This document shows positions 8,839 through 17,914 of a stretch of DNA of 27,278 nucleotides, piece after piece. The notes below the pieces were generated by a model. It searched no databases. It had not been told where the DNA came from and was given only the letters and a program-made list of their open reading frames with translations. The stretch's first letter is position 1. Each line of letters opens with the position of its first letter. Both the position numbers and the translations under genes were made by a program. This stretch comes from RPRI01 sp051233685. Lineage in GTDB: Bacteria > Desulfobacterota > Desulfobacteria > Desulfobacterales > RPRI01. The DNA lies in contig NZ_JBAMMY010000243.1 of assembly GCF_051233685.1 (NCBI RefSeq), forward strand, positions 1 to 27,278. The letters run 5' to 3'.

Positions 8839-9989
8839 TAATTCCTTTTATATGACTTTTTAGTTATCGGATTTCCGATATTCATAAGTATCCCAATTGC
8901 TGCCATATTAATAAGAAGTGACGTCCCGCCGTAACTTAAAAACGGCAGAGTAAGTCCTTTTGTCGGCAAAAGGCCAAGTGTAACACCCATGTTTATGCAA
9001 ACCTGCATACCTATTGCGATAGTAATTCCTGTTGCCAGCAATGCGCCAAAAGAGTCTTCGGTTTTTCTGGCGATATTTATTCCTCTAAACAATATAACTG
9101 CATATAATATGATGATAACCACAACGCCGATAAGTCCCAGCTCTTCTCCGATAACAGAAAGAATAAAATCGGTATGAGGTTCGGGCAGATAATGTAGTTT
9201 CTGATAACCGTTTCCTATTCCTGTGCCCCATATTCCACCTGTACCGAATGCCATCAGGGAGTGAACTATCTGGTACCCCTCATCAGCAGAATATTGCCAG
9301 GGATTCCGGAAACTCATAAGACGCCGGACTCTGTAGCTGGCACTTACCATAAAAAAGTATGCAACCGGCAGAAGCATAAGTACTGCTGAAGCAAGATATC
9401 TTATTCTTGCACCTCCCACAAAAAGCATTATCCATGCGAGAGCACAGAGTATAACAACAGAGCCAAAATCGGGCTGAAGCAATATAAGTGCTGTAAATAT
9501 TGCAAGGACAATTACATGCGGCAATAAACCAACGTAGAAGTCTTTTATATTTTCTCTTTTTTTATCTATAGAATACGCAAGATATATAATCATCGAAAGG
9601 CGGGCAAATTCGGAAGGTTGAATTGTAAGGCCCCCGATACGTATCCATCTTGCAGAACCTCCTGCTGAGAATCCTATGCCTGGTATGTGTATTGCAATGA
9701 GTAAAATAATCGAAAATATAAGAAGCGGGTAGGCTAATACCCTATAATACCTGTAATTAAGATGCCTGCAAGTTACCAGTGCTATAACTCCTGCTATCGC
9801 AAACATAGCCTGTTTTTTTAAAAAGTAGTAATCCGTTCCGAATTTTTTCAAAGCAAGAACAGAACTTGCACTGTAAACCATGATTATCCCGGCTATAACC
9901 AGCATGAACACAGGTAACAGGAGTTTTATATCGTAATACCCAGGTGTTGCCTCAGCTACTGATAAAATTTCTTTATTTCGTTTAATCAT
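8838..9989 (-). CDS. ftsW: Septal peptidoglycan polymerase FtsW (SEDS family)
   Basis: FtsW is the SEDS-family glycosyltransferase that polymerises lipid II at the septum together with its partner penicillin-binding protein FtsI. The 383-residue protein contains many hydrophobic segments (about ten helices), the motif QPDFGSVVIL, and the characteristic loop GYQIVHSLMAFGTGGIWGTG followed by LPEPHTDFILSVIGEELG. The C-terminal GLTLPFLSYGGTSLL segment is also typical. It lies 82 bp after murD. The order murD-ftsW-murG is canonical. Confidence 0.98.
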   Translation of the reverse strand: MIKRNKEILSVAEATPGYYDIKLLLPVFMLVIAGIIMVYSASSVLALKKFGTDYYFLKKQAMFAIAGVIALVTCRHLNYRYYRVLAYPLLIFSIILLIAIHIPGIGFSAGGSARWIRIGGLTIQPSEFARLSMIIYLAYSIDKKRENIKDFYVGLLPHVIVLAIFTALILLQPDFGSVVILCALAWIMLFVGGARIRYLASAVLMLLPVAYFFMVSASYRVRRLMSFRNPWQYSADEGYQIVHSLMAFGTGGIWGTGIGNGYQKLHYLPEPHTDFILSVIGEELGLIGVVVIIILYAVILFRGINIARKTEDSFGALLATGITIAIGMQVCINMGVTLGLLPTKGLTLPFLSYGGTSLLINMAAIGILMNIGNPITKKSYKRN

Positions 9990-10071
9990 TTGTTGACCAT
10001 AAAAATTCGTAATTGATTCTTATAAATAAACAAAATTCCAATAACCGTAAAATCCAATAAAACAATAATGA

Positions 10072-11493
10072 TTACAAATATAACGACTTAACAGCATTCC
10101 TGAAGGTCTCTCCCCTGTGGGCATAACTTGTAAACATATCAAAGCTCGAACATGCCGGAGATAAAAGTACAACTTCATCAGTTTCTGCAAATTTGCTTGC
10201 CGTAACAACTGCGTTTTCGAGAGAGTCCGACAGAGTTGTTTCAACAATGCCTCCAAGTGAAGATTTTATCTCCTCTTTAGATTCGCCTATAAGAATTAAT
10301 CTTTTAACATGCTTTTTCGCGGCATCCGCCAATAAAGCAAAATTACTTCCTTTATTACGGCCTCCCATTATCAGAATAACCGGCTTGTTGAATACCTCCA
10401 GCGCTTTTATAACCGAATCAACGGTAGTAGCCTTGGAATCGTTATAATATTCAACTCCGTTTATTGTTGCAACATGCTCAATCCTGTGCGGAAGACTTTT
10501 AAACTTTTCCAGGGCGGATTTTATTCCTGCAATATTTCCACCGGCAGCAAGAGTTGCAAGAGTTGCCGCAGCAACATTTTCCATATTATGTTTTCCTAAA
10601 AGATGTATTCCTGAAAAAGGCAATGAGAATTCTTTTTCAAAAGTTTTATCCGGATTTGTTGCATCAGAATTTATTGCAGCAATATTATTAATATTAAAAA
10701 CTATCCGGTCATCTGCTATTTTTGCGAATTCATTATAATCATTTAAAGTATTATGATTGAAAAAGGGCAGTATTCTGCACTTAATATCTTTTGCCATTAA
10801 AGAAATATGTTTATCGGAAGCATTGAATACCGCATAATCGCCGTCTTTCTGATTAATAAATATTCTCATTTTTGACTTTGCATATGCGTTAAAATCAGGA
10901 TAGCGATCAAGATGGTCTTCAGTAATATTAAGCAAAACACTTACTTTGGGACTGAAATATTCAATTGTATCAAGCTGAAAGCTGCTTATTTCTGCTACAA
11001 CGATATCAGCTTTATTTCCTGAGTCGACATAATCTATAAGAGGATTTCCAATATTTCCACCTACAAATACTTTCAGGCCTGACTCTTCGAGCATTTTGCC
11101 TGTAAGTATTGTTGTAGTAGTTTTACCGTTTGTTCCCGTTATCGCAACTATCGGTTCTTTGATAAATCTTGATGCAAGTTCTATTTCTCCTATAATGCTT
11201 GCACCATTTTTTGCAGCGTTTACAACAGGTTCAATTGTATGCGGTACGCCAGGGCTTAAAACAATTATTTCCGAATCTCTAAAAGAAGAAGAATCATGAT
11301 AACCCAGTTCAACAGCAATACCAATCTTTTGGAGTTTGCCTGCCGCATCAAAAAGTTTTTTGTCTTTTGAAGAATCGGTCACGATAACATTAGCGCCCCG
11401 TTTTTTTAAAAAGGTGGCTGATGATACCCCGCTTTTGCCGAGCCCTACTACAATTATTTTCTTTCCTGATAATTCCATTCCGCTTGTTTCCAC
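10072..11493 (-). CDS. murD: UDP-N-acetylmuramoylalanine--D-glutamate ligase MurD
   Basis: MurD adds D-Glu to UDP-MurNAc-L-Ala. The 473-residue protein opens with the nucleotide-sugar loop VVGLGKSGVS, then the Mur-ligase P-loop TGTNGKTTTT, the HLDRYPD segment and the C-terminal NDSKATTVDS motif of MurD enzymes. The longest frame starts at GTG (11493-11491); an ATG five codons later (11478-11476) precedes LSGKKIIVVGLG and is equally possible, with no decisive ribosome binding site. The gene is separated from mraY by 84 bp that include an almost perfect 16-bp palindrome. Confidence 0.98.
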   Translation of the reverse strand: METSGMELSGKKIIVVGLGKSGVSSATFLKKRGANVIVTDSSKDKKLFDAAGKLQKIGIAVELGYHDSSSFRDSEIIVLSPGVPHTIEPVVNAAKNGASIIGEIELASRFIKEPIVAITGTNGKTTTTILTGKMLEESGLKVFVGGNIGNPLIDYVDSGNKADIVVAEISSFQLDTIEYFSPKVSVLLNITEDHLDRYPDFNAYAKSKMRIFINQKDGDYAVFNASDKHISLMAKDIKCRILPFFNHNTLNDYNEFAKIADDRIVFNINNIAAINSDATNPDKTFEKEFSLPFSGIHLLGKHNMENVAAATLATLAAGGNIAGIKSALEKFKSLPHRIEHVATINGVEYYNDSKATTVDSVIKALEVFNKPVILIMGGRNKGSNFALLADAAKKHVKRLILIGESKEEIKSSLGGIVETTLSDSLENAVVTASKFAETDEVVLLSPACSSFDMFTSYAHRGETFRNAVKSLYL

Positions 11494-11503
11494 TTATGTC
11501 TAT

Positions 11504-11523
11504 CTTTTCTAACCGCTATAACG
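11504..11523. repeat. Small palindrome between mraY and murD
   Basis: The gap between the mraY stop and the murD start contains AACCGCTATAACGGTT, which is palindromic except for one base pair at the centre. It could form a short hairpin in the transcript or be a protein site. No U-tract follows on the minus strand, so a terminator is unlikely. Confidence 0.3.
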
Positions 11524-11577
11524 GTTATTGCGCAATACCCGATTCCTGACTCCTCCTACCACTGAACCCTGTTTATT

Positions 11578-12657
11578 TTATCTTAATTTCAGAGTGCTTA
11601 AAGAAATAAGAAGAAGAGCGATTGCAATAATCCAGAACCTTATTATTACTTTCGGCTCAGGCCATCCCTTCAATTCAAAATGATGATGGAGAGGCGCCAT
11701 TCTGAACATCCTTTTGCCTTTTGTAAGCTTGAAAAAGCCAACCTGAAAAATTACGGATAATGCCTCGATAACAAATAATCCGCCCACTATTACAAGCAAA
11801 ATCTCCTGTTTTGTAATTAAAGCAACTGTTCCTATAATGCCGCCTAAAGAAAGAGAACCGACATCCCCCATAAAAATTTCTGCCGGATATGCGTTGAACC
11901 AGAGAAAACCAAGACCGGCTCCGATAAGACTTCCGCAGAATATAGCTACCTCACCGCTTCCGGCCACATAGGGTATTTGAAGGTATTCGGCAATTTTTAT
12001 GTTTCCTGCAACATAAGCAAAAATCATATAAGCTACTGCCACAATAATAGTAGATCCTATCGCAAGACCGTCTAACCCATCAGTTAGATTTACTGCATTT
12101 GAAGTTCCAACAATAACAAAGGAAGCAAAGAAAATATAAAAGAAGCCAAGGTCAGGCGAAAAGTTCTTTAAAAAAGGAAAGATGAGAGTGCTCGAAAAAT
12201 CAGGGCAGATATATATAAGAGTACTAACAATCAACGCCAGTAGCGATTGAAGGATAAATTTATTTCGTGGACTTAAGCCCATGTTCTGTTTTTTTACCTG
12301 CTTCAGATAATCATCCGCAAATCCTATCAAGGCATATCCAATTGTCACAAGAAGAAGTATCCAGACATAGTAATTTGAAAGGTTACTCCACATAAGTGTG
12401 GTAACAGTGAGCGAAAAAACAATCAATGTTCCGCCCATAGTCGGCGTACCGGTTTTTTTCTGATGCCCTTTCGGCCCTTCTTCCCGGATGTGCTGGCCTA
12501 TTTGCAGTTGCGCCAGTTTGCGGATTACCCATGGCCCAAGCAGAAAGCAAATTAAGAATGCAGTTAAAACCGCATATGTTGTTCTGAATGTAATGTATCT
12601 GAATACATTAAATACAGAATATGTTGAATGCAAAGGATAAAGTAAATGATAAAGCAT
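11578..12657 (-). CDS. mraY: Phospho-MurNAc-pentapeptide transferase MraY
   Basis: MraY moves phospho-MurNAc-pentapeptide from UDP to undecaprenyl phosphate, making lipid I in the inner membrane. The 359-residue, strongly hydrophobic protein has the family motifs KKTGTPTMGG near residue 69, the aspartate pair in ADDYLK, NLTDGLDGLA, NAYPAEIFMGDVGSL and the histidine motif APLHHHFE near the C-terminus. Length matches the family. It is preceded by an 86-bp gap after murF. Confidence 0.98.
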   Translation of the reverse strand: MLYHLLYPLHSTYSVFNVFRYITFRTTYAVLTAFLICFLLGPWVIRKLAQLQIGQHIREEGPKGHQKKTGTPTMGGTLIVFSLTVTTLMWSNLSNYYVWILLLVTIGYALIGFADDYLKQVKKQNMGLSPRNKFILQSLLALIVSTLIYICPDFSSTLIFPFLKNFSPDLGFFYIFFASFVIVGTSNAVNLTDGLDGLAIGSTIIVAVAYMIFAYVAGNIKIAEYLQIPYVAGSGEVAIFCGSLIGAGLGFLWFNAYPAEIFMGDVGSLSLGGIIGTVALITKQEILLVIVGGLFVIEALSVIFQVGFFKLTKGKRMFRMAPLHHHFELKGWPEPKVIIRFWIIAIALLLISLSTLKLR

Positions 12658-12743
12658 GCTTTTGTCTTTTTACAGTTTTAATTAATTTTTATATAGTTTT
12701 GCAGGCATCAAAATACACTTGAACATAAAAGCCATATAAGCAG

Positions 12744-14225
12744 TTATAAATTTACTTTTCCGATGTTGTTTGTATATGACTCTTTGTTTTCAGCTTTCTT
12801 TAGCCCTGCTGACCTTCCAGTCCATTCTTTTAATTTTACAACTATTTTTTCCATTCCCATAGCCCTGGAACCCTTGATAAGTATCCAGTCTTCAGGCCTA
12901 AGCCATTCTGTCATATCACTTAAGATGTCTTCCTGTGATCCTGTAAAAACAGAAGAAATATCCATACCACCGATAATTGCACCGGCAGCAATATCTGAGG
13001 AAAATTGTCCTGTGGCATAAAGCCTTTCAATTCCGCATTCAGCACAAAGTTCACCTATTTTTTTATGCAGAGTTTCAGAGTAAATCCCAAGCTCCAGCAT
13101 ATCTCCTGCAACAAGCGCCCCTCTGTTTTTACCTTTTAATCCGGCAAGCGATTTTATAGCAGCTTCCATGGAATCCGGATTTGCGTTGTAGGAATCATCA
13201 ATAATGGTAACTCCGTTTTGCAGCGTAGTAATATTCATCCTGCCTTTTACAGGAGCAAAATTTTCCAGACCGGATTTTATTTCCTGTGCGCTTAAATTAA
13301 GAAGATACCCTACAGAAGCCGCTGCAAGAGCATTCGATACCATAAATCGCCCGGGCGCATTGAGTTCAACCCTTATACTATCATCAGGAAGTTTGAGAAC
13401 AAAGGATGTCAGGTTTTTATTTACCTCAACTGAAGAGGCTTTTATCAAGGCATTTTCCGAAAGCCCGAAGTAAATTACATTTCTGGTTGTTTTGCGGGCA
13501 AGGCACATAACTCTTTCATCGTCAGCATTAAGAATTGCGGTTCCATCAGGTTTAATTCCATCAAGAAGTTCTCCTTTCGCATTCATAACACCTTCGATTG
13601 TCTTCAATCCTTCAAGATGTCCTCTTCCGATATTGGTTATTATGCCTATGTCCGGTTTGCATATTTCAGCTAGCCTTGCTATTTCACCGGGATGATTCAT
13701 CCCCAGTTCAAGAACCGCCCATTTTTGAGATGAACATAATTTGAGAAGGGTTAAAGGAAGACCAATCTCGTTATTCAGGTTACCGGTAGTTGAAAGAGTA
13801 TCAAACTTACGGGAGACTATTGCGTTTGCCATTTCTTTTGTAGATGTCTTGCCATTTGAACCGGTAATCGCAACTACCGAAACATCCGCTCTTGTCCTGT
13901 TGTAAGCGGCAAGATCACCAAGCGCTTTAGTAGTATTATCGACTTCAATGCAAAAAACATCCTGATTTTTCAATTTGTCACACAGAAGCTCTCCGGCTTT
14001 TTGCTTGTTTATGACAATTCCTTTTATGCCTTGTTCAACAACTGCTTCGGCAAAAGCGTGTCCGTCGTGGTTGTTGCCTTTTATTGCAACAAAAAGTTCA
14101 CCTAAAGCTATTGTCCGTGAATCAATGGAAACACCTGTAAATGTATGCTTGTCTTTCCCTGAAACTGCAGCGCCTCCCGTTGCTTTTATTATTTCCTCCG
14201 AAGTCCATGGTATTAATTGTTTCAT
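12744..14225 (-). CDS. murF: UDP-MurNAc-tripeptide--D-Ala-D-Ala ligase MurF
   Basis: MurF adds the D-Ala-D-Ala dipeptide to UDP-MurNAc-tripeptide, completing the cytoplasmic pentapeptide. The 493-residue protein shows the N-terminal SIDSRTIALGELFVAIKG segment that contacts the UDP-sugar, the P-loop TGSNGKTSTKEM, the ELGMNHPGEI motif typical of MurF, and DDSYNANPDSM. It is somewhat longer than usual at the C-terminus, with a lysine- and asparagine-rich tail. It starts four bases after the murE stop. No ddl gene supplying D-Ala-D-Ala is present in this window. Confidence 0.98.
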   Translation of the reverse strand: MKQLIPWTSEEIIKATGGAAVSGKDKHTFTGVSIDSRTIALGELFVAIKGNNHDGHAFAEAVVEQGIKGIVINKQKAGELLCDKLKNQDVFCIEVDNTTKALGDLAAYNRTRADVSVVAITGSNGKTSTKEMANAIVSRKFDTLSTTGNLNNEIGLPLTLLKLCSSQKWAVLELGMNHPGEIARLAEICKPDIGIITNIGRGHLEGLKTIEGVMNAKGELLDGIKPDGTAILNADDERVMCLARKTTRNVIYFGLSENALIKASSVEVNKNLTSFVLKLPDDSIRVELNAPGRFMVSNALAAASVGYLLNLSAQEIKSGLENFAPVKGRMNITTLQNGVTIIDDSYNANPDSMEAAIKSLAGLKGKNRGALVAGDMLELGIYSETLHKKIGELCAECGIERLYATGQFSSDIAAGAIIGGMDISSVFTGSQEDILSDMTEWLRPEDWILIKGSRAMGMEKIVVKLKEWTGRSAGLKKAENKESYTNNIGKVNL

Positions 14226-14229
14226 ATTG

Positions 14230-15870
14230 TTAACTCGCTGCCTTTATCTGCGAAAGCGCAAAGCCCGCTTCAAGCCTGTCATCAAACGGAAAAGAATCCT
14301 TTCCTATAAGCTGATAGGTTTCATGACCTTTTCCTGCTATCAGAACAACATCACCGGCTTTAGCGATATTTATTCCAAGATGTATGGCTTTTTTCCGGTC
14401 AGGTTCCACAACATAACCCTTTTTATCTGAAAAAAGTGAAGGTGCTGTTGGTTCATATCTATCTATTTTATTTCGTTTTATCCCGGTTATTATCTGATTT
14501 ATAATTTCTGTTGGATCTTCCGTCCTTGGGTTGTCTGATGTAATAACTGCAAAATCGGAAAGATCCCCGGCCAGTTCACCCATAAGGGGCCGCTTTGTTT
14601 TGTCTCTGTCTCCTCCGCATCCGAAAACACATATCAATCTTCCTTTGACAATCGGTCTTAAAGATAGAAGCACATTTTTTAAGGCATCAGGTGTGTGAGC
14701 ATAATCTACATAGACCGAAATGCCTGCTTCATTATTTATTTTCTCCAAACGTCCAGGGATTACAGAAAGTGACTTAATCCCTTTTTTTATTATTTCAGAA
14801 GAAATCCCAAGCCCCGAAGCAACACCTGCAGCGCTCATGATATTTTCAATATTGTGTTTTCCCACAAGCTCAGACTCAATTGAAAAAGTGCTTTCAGGGG
14901 TTGAAATCAAAGCTTTTATCCCCAATGTATCTATCCTGGAATTGCTTGCATATATGTCACATTCGGAATCGGAACCTGTTTTTATACACTTTGTTGAAAG
15001 AATACCGGAAAGTGCTTTTCCCCTTTCATCGTCACAGTTTATCACAGTAAAAGCTTTTTCTTTTTTTGGCCCTGCAGCAAGCGATTCTGTAAACAGTTTT
15101 TTCTTAACTGCCCAATAGCTTTCCATATTTTTATGATAGTCGAGATGGTCTTGTGTTAGATTCGTAAATACAGCGGAATCAAAAAAACAGCCTTCAATCC
15201 TGAAAAGATCTATAGCATGAGAGGACACTTCCATAACTACATGGGTTACGCCGTCAATCACCATTTCAGAAAGAATTTTTTGAAGATCAAGCGACTCAGG
15301 TGTTGTTACAGGGCTTGGAAAAGTTTTCCCTGAATAACGGCAATTAATCGTTCCTATAACACCTGTTTTAAAACCGGCTGTTTGAAGAATGCTTTCTATG
15401 AGATAGGCGGTTGTGGTTTTGCCGTTTGTTCCTGTAATACCGATAATCACTAATTTTTCGGAAGGGTTCCCATAAAATTCTGCTGCAATCCGCCCAAGAG
15501 CCTTTCTCGTATTTTCAACCTCAATTATTATAGAATCCTTAACAGTCTTTTTTTGAACCACTATTGCAAATGCACCTTTTTCAATTGCCATATCGACAAA
15601 ATCATGGCCGTCAGCTCTGTGACCCGGAACAGCAACGAATATGCCGGACGGTTTTACATCCTGGGATTTGTAATGCACCGAGGCTATATCAGGGTCCAAA
15701 TAAAATTCAGTATATTCGCTGTTACCATAAAAGATACCGGAGTTTTTATTTTCTTCCGGTATTGATTTTATAGTGTCAGATTGTTTCAGCATGTCAGGAA
15801 AACTCACCGATTTTATTTGTTGGCAATTACCGTCTGTAGCCATGGCTTTAACAAGAGATGATAGTTTCAA
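14230..15870 (-). CDS. murE: UDP-MurNAc-L-Ala-D-Glu--meso-diaminopimelate ligase MurE
   Basis: MurE adds the third stem-peptide residue. The motif DNPRTEDP predicts meso-diaminopimelate as the substrate. The P-loop GITGTNGKTTT places the lysine at residue 151, about 30 residues later than in the E. coli enzyme. The extra material lies near residues 17-60, and the product is 546 residues long against roughly 490-510 for typical MurE. The usual DSR of the N-terminal domain reads KSQ in HYKSQDVKPSGIFVA. The likely start is TTG (15870-15868), which overlaps the ftsI stop (TTGA); an ATG nine codons later is an alternative. Confidence 0.96.
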   Translation of the reverse strand: MKLSSLVKAMATDGNCQQIKSVSFPDMLKQSDTIKSIPEENKNSGIFYGNSEYTEFYLDPDIASVHYKSQDVKPSGIFVAVPGHRADGHDFVDMAIEKGAFAIVVQKKTVKDSIIIEVENTRKALGRIAAEFYGNPSEKLVIIGITGTNGKTTTAYLIESILQTAGFKTGVIGTINCRYSGKTFPSPVTTPESLDLQKILSEMVIDGVTHVVMEVSSHAIDLFRIEGCFFDSAVFTNLTQDHLDYHKNMESYWAVKKKLFTESLAAGPKKEKAFTVINCDDERGKALSGILSTKCIKTGSDSECDIYASNSRIDTLGIKALISTPESTFSIESELVGKHNIENIMSAAGVASGLGISSEIIKKGIKSLSVIPGRLEKINNEAGISVYVDYAHTPDALKNVLLSLRPIVKGRLICVFGCGGDRDKTKRPLMGELAGDLSDFAVITSDNPRTEDPTEIINQIITGIKRNKIDRYEPTAPSLFSDKKGYVVEPDRKKAIHLGINIAKAGDVVLIAGKGHETYQLIGKDSFPFDDRLEAGFALSQIKAAS

Positions 15871-17606
15871 CTAAGCACCCTGCTTTCCCGCGATACTGTA
15901 ATCCTGTCGGGTTCTTTGATATTTGGTGGCACATTGAGATAAGTCAGGGTTTCCTGGGCTATCTTCTTGAAAGCCGGAGCAGCTACAATCCCTCCGTAGT
16001 GACTTTTAGTGGGTTCATCTATAATAACCAGAATGGCAATCTCCGGATTTTCAACAGGTGTAAACCCGATAAAAGATGATATGTATTTTCCTCTTGCGTA
16101 TCTTCCGGTTTTATCAACTTTCTGAGCGGTTCCGGTTTTACCGCATACTGTGTAGCCATCAAGTATGGCATTAAAACCGGTTCCTTCTTTGGTTGTTACG
16201 GATGTTAATATCTTTTTAATTGTATCAGCTGTTTTGGGAGAAACTGCCTGACGAACTGGTGTAGGCCCAAAGCTTTTGATTGTCTGGCCTTTTTGATCCA
16301 AAATAGTCTGAACAAGAAACGGTTTCATTAAAAGGCCGTTGTTTGCTATAGCTGAAGTCGCTGAAATAAGCTGCAGCGGGGAAGCGGAAATTCCCTGTCC
16401 GAAAGATATGGTTCCGACATCAATATTGCGCCAATTTTTATATGAAGCAAGAAAGCCTGATGTTTCACCTGGACAATTAATTCCGGTTTTTTCTCCAAAT
16501 CCAAAATTTTTAAGGGTTTTGTATAAAGCCTCCGGCCCTATTTTCTTTACAATTTTATATGCGCCTATATTGCTTGAAAACTTTACAATCTCTGTGAGTG
16601 TCAGCCAACCGTAAGGATGTGTGTCGTGTATAGTATGTTTCCCAACGGCATATTGCCCGTTTTCACAGAAAAAAACTGTGTCAGGTTTGCAATCGCCATG
16701 CTCTACTGCAGCAGAAGCCGTAAACATTTTCATTGTTGAACCCGGCTCAAACGGATCTGTTATGGCTCTGTTTCTCCAAAATTGTTTATCATATTGTTTA
16801 TATGAATTTGGGTTTATCAAAGGGTAATGCGCCATAGCAAGAATAGCACCGGTCTTTGGAACCATTACCATTGCAATTCCGGACGTTGCGGAACTGTCAA
16901 CTACTGCCTCCTGAAGGGCTTTTTCTGTTAAATATTGAACTGCCTGATCAATTGTCAGCACAAGATCGTTTCCATTGTTATTATCGCCGGAACTTTTTTC
17001 AGCATTGAAACCCTGCCCCAGAGCGTCTTTTAAAACAATGAAATTATCATCCGAGCCTTTAAGCTGGTTGTCGTAATAAAATTCCAGGCCTTCAAGGCCA
17101 TTACCATCGACACCGGTAAAGCCCACAGTTTGAGCTGCAAGCGTTTTTTGCGGGTAAACCCTGCTGTGTTCAGATAAAAAACATATCCCTTCAATATCAA
17201 GGCTTTTAACAGCATAAACTTCTTTTGGTGTAGCTTTGCGCTTTATCCATACAAATGGTTTGCCGGAAGATAAAGTGCTTTTAATGATACTGGCACGCAT
17301 ATTAAGAGATTTAGCAAGCATGTTTGCTGCAAAATCTTTGTCCTCTATTTTGGAAGTGTAAGCTGCAATTGATGTTATATCTATTGATACGGCTATTTCA
17401 CGTAAATTAACATCATAAATAGTTCCCCGCTTACCTGTTTCTTTAATAGGCCTTTCATACTGATGAGCCGCCTTTGTTGCAAGCCATACACTTTGATAAA
17501 TTTGCAGATACCCTGCTTTTGCAATTATGGATATAAGGCAGGCTGCGAAAAAAAAACCTACAATAGTAATCCGAAGTTTCATATAATCTTTTTTAATATT
17601 TTTCAT
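15867..17606 (-). CDS. ftsI: Septal penicillin-binding protein FtsI (PBP3, class B transpeptidase)
   Basis: FtsI crosslinks new septal peptidoglycan in the periplasm and works with FtsW. The 579-residue protein has a short cytoplasmic N-terminus, a single membrane anchor near residues 11-30, the pedestal domain (RGTIYDVN near 60-67), then the transpeptidase domain with the three penicillin-binding motifs STMK (290-293, catalytic S290), SSN (344-346) and KTG (490-492). The ATG overlaps the ftsL stop in an ATGA, and the stop overlaps the murE start. No PASTA domain is visible after the transpeptidase domain, so it is of the Gram-negative type. Confidence 0.97.
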   Translation of the reverse strand: MKNIKKDYMKLRITIVGFFFAACLISIIAKAGYLQIYQSVWLATKAAHQYERPIKETGKRGTIYDVNLREIAVSIDITSIAAYTSKIEDKDFAANMLAKSLNMRASIIKSTLSSGKPFVWIKRKATPKEVYAVKSLDIEGICFLSEHSRVYPQKTLAAQTVGFTGVDGNGLEGLEFYYDNQLKGSDDNFIVLKDALGQGFNAEKSSGDNNNGNDLVLTIDQAVQYLTEKALQEAVVDSSATSGIAMVMVPKTGAILAMAHYPLINPNSYKQYDKQFWRNRAITDPFEPGSTMKMFTASAAVEHGDCKPDTVFFCENGQYAVGKHTIHDTHPYGWLTLTEIVKFSSNIGAYKIVKKIGPEALYKTLKNFGFGEKTGINCPGETSGFLASYKNWRNIDVGTISFGQGISASPLQLISATSAIANNGLLMKPFLVQTILDQKGQTIKSFGPTPVRQAVSPKTADTIKKILTSVTTKEGTGFNAILDGYTVCGKTGTAQKVDKTGRYARGKYISSFIGFTPVENPEIAILVIIDEPTKSHYGGIVAAPAFKKIAQETLTYLNVPPNIKEPDRITVSRESRVLS

Positions 17607-17899
17607 GGAATCGTAACCATTTGCTCAGGTGTTGGTATGATCAGGCCAAGATTCTTCGTTGCTATCTTGGATATCCTGCCAGGCGATTTAAGCCGTGCGA
17701 TCTCAATCTTAAGATTATTTTGTAAAGTTAATAGTTTAAGGTTTTTATCCGATTCCTTTGATATTTCATACCCTGTTTTAACGCACTGGATTCTGGACCA
17801 GGTGTAAATAAAAAGTTCCGTTGACAACAAGACCAAAATAACTGACCAGATTCCGATAAGCTTAAGCCTTGTTTTTTTATCTTTAAGGTTTTTCTTCAA
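17603..17899 (-). CDS. ftsL: Cell division protein FtsL
   Basis: FtsL is a small bitopic membrane protein that forms a complex with FtsB and FtsQ and helps activate FtsW/FtsI. The 98-residue product has a basic N-terminus, one transmembrane segment near residues 12-33 (LIGIWSVILVLLSTELFIY) and a periplasmic heptad-like region, ending in the typical RISKIATKNLGLIIPTPEQ. Sequence conservation in this family is low, so the call rests on size, topology and its fixed position between rsmH and ftsI. It overlaps ftsI by four bases. Confidence 0.9.
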   Translation of the reverse strand: MKKNLKDKKTRLKLIGIWSVILVLLSTELFIYTWSRIQCVKTGYEISKESDKNLKLLTLQNNLKIEIARLKSPGRISKIATKNLGLIIPTPEQMVTIP

Positions 17900-17914
17900 T
17901 TGGCTGTTACCTTG

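Noticed and set aside
10020..10256. A 78-codon minus-strand frame overlapping the 3' end of murD and the gap before ftsW.
   Set aside because: It overlaps the conserved MurD C-terminus in another frame and resembles no protein; the gap itself shows no independent gene.
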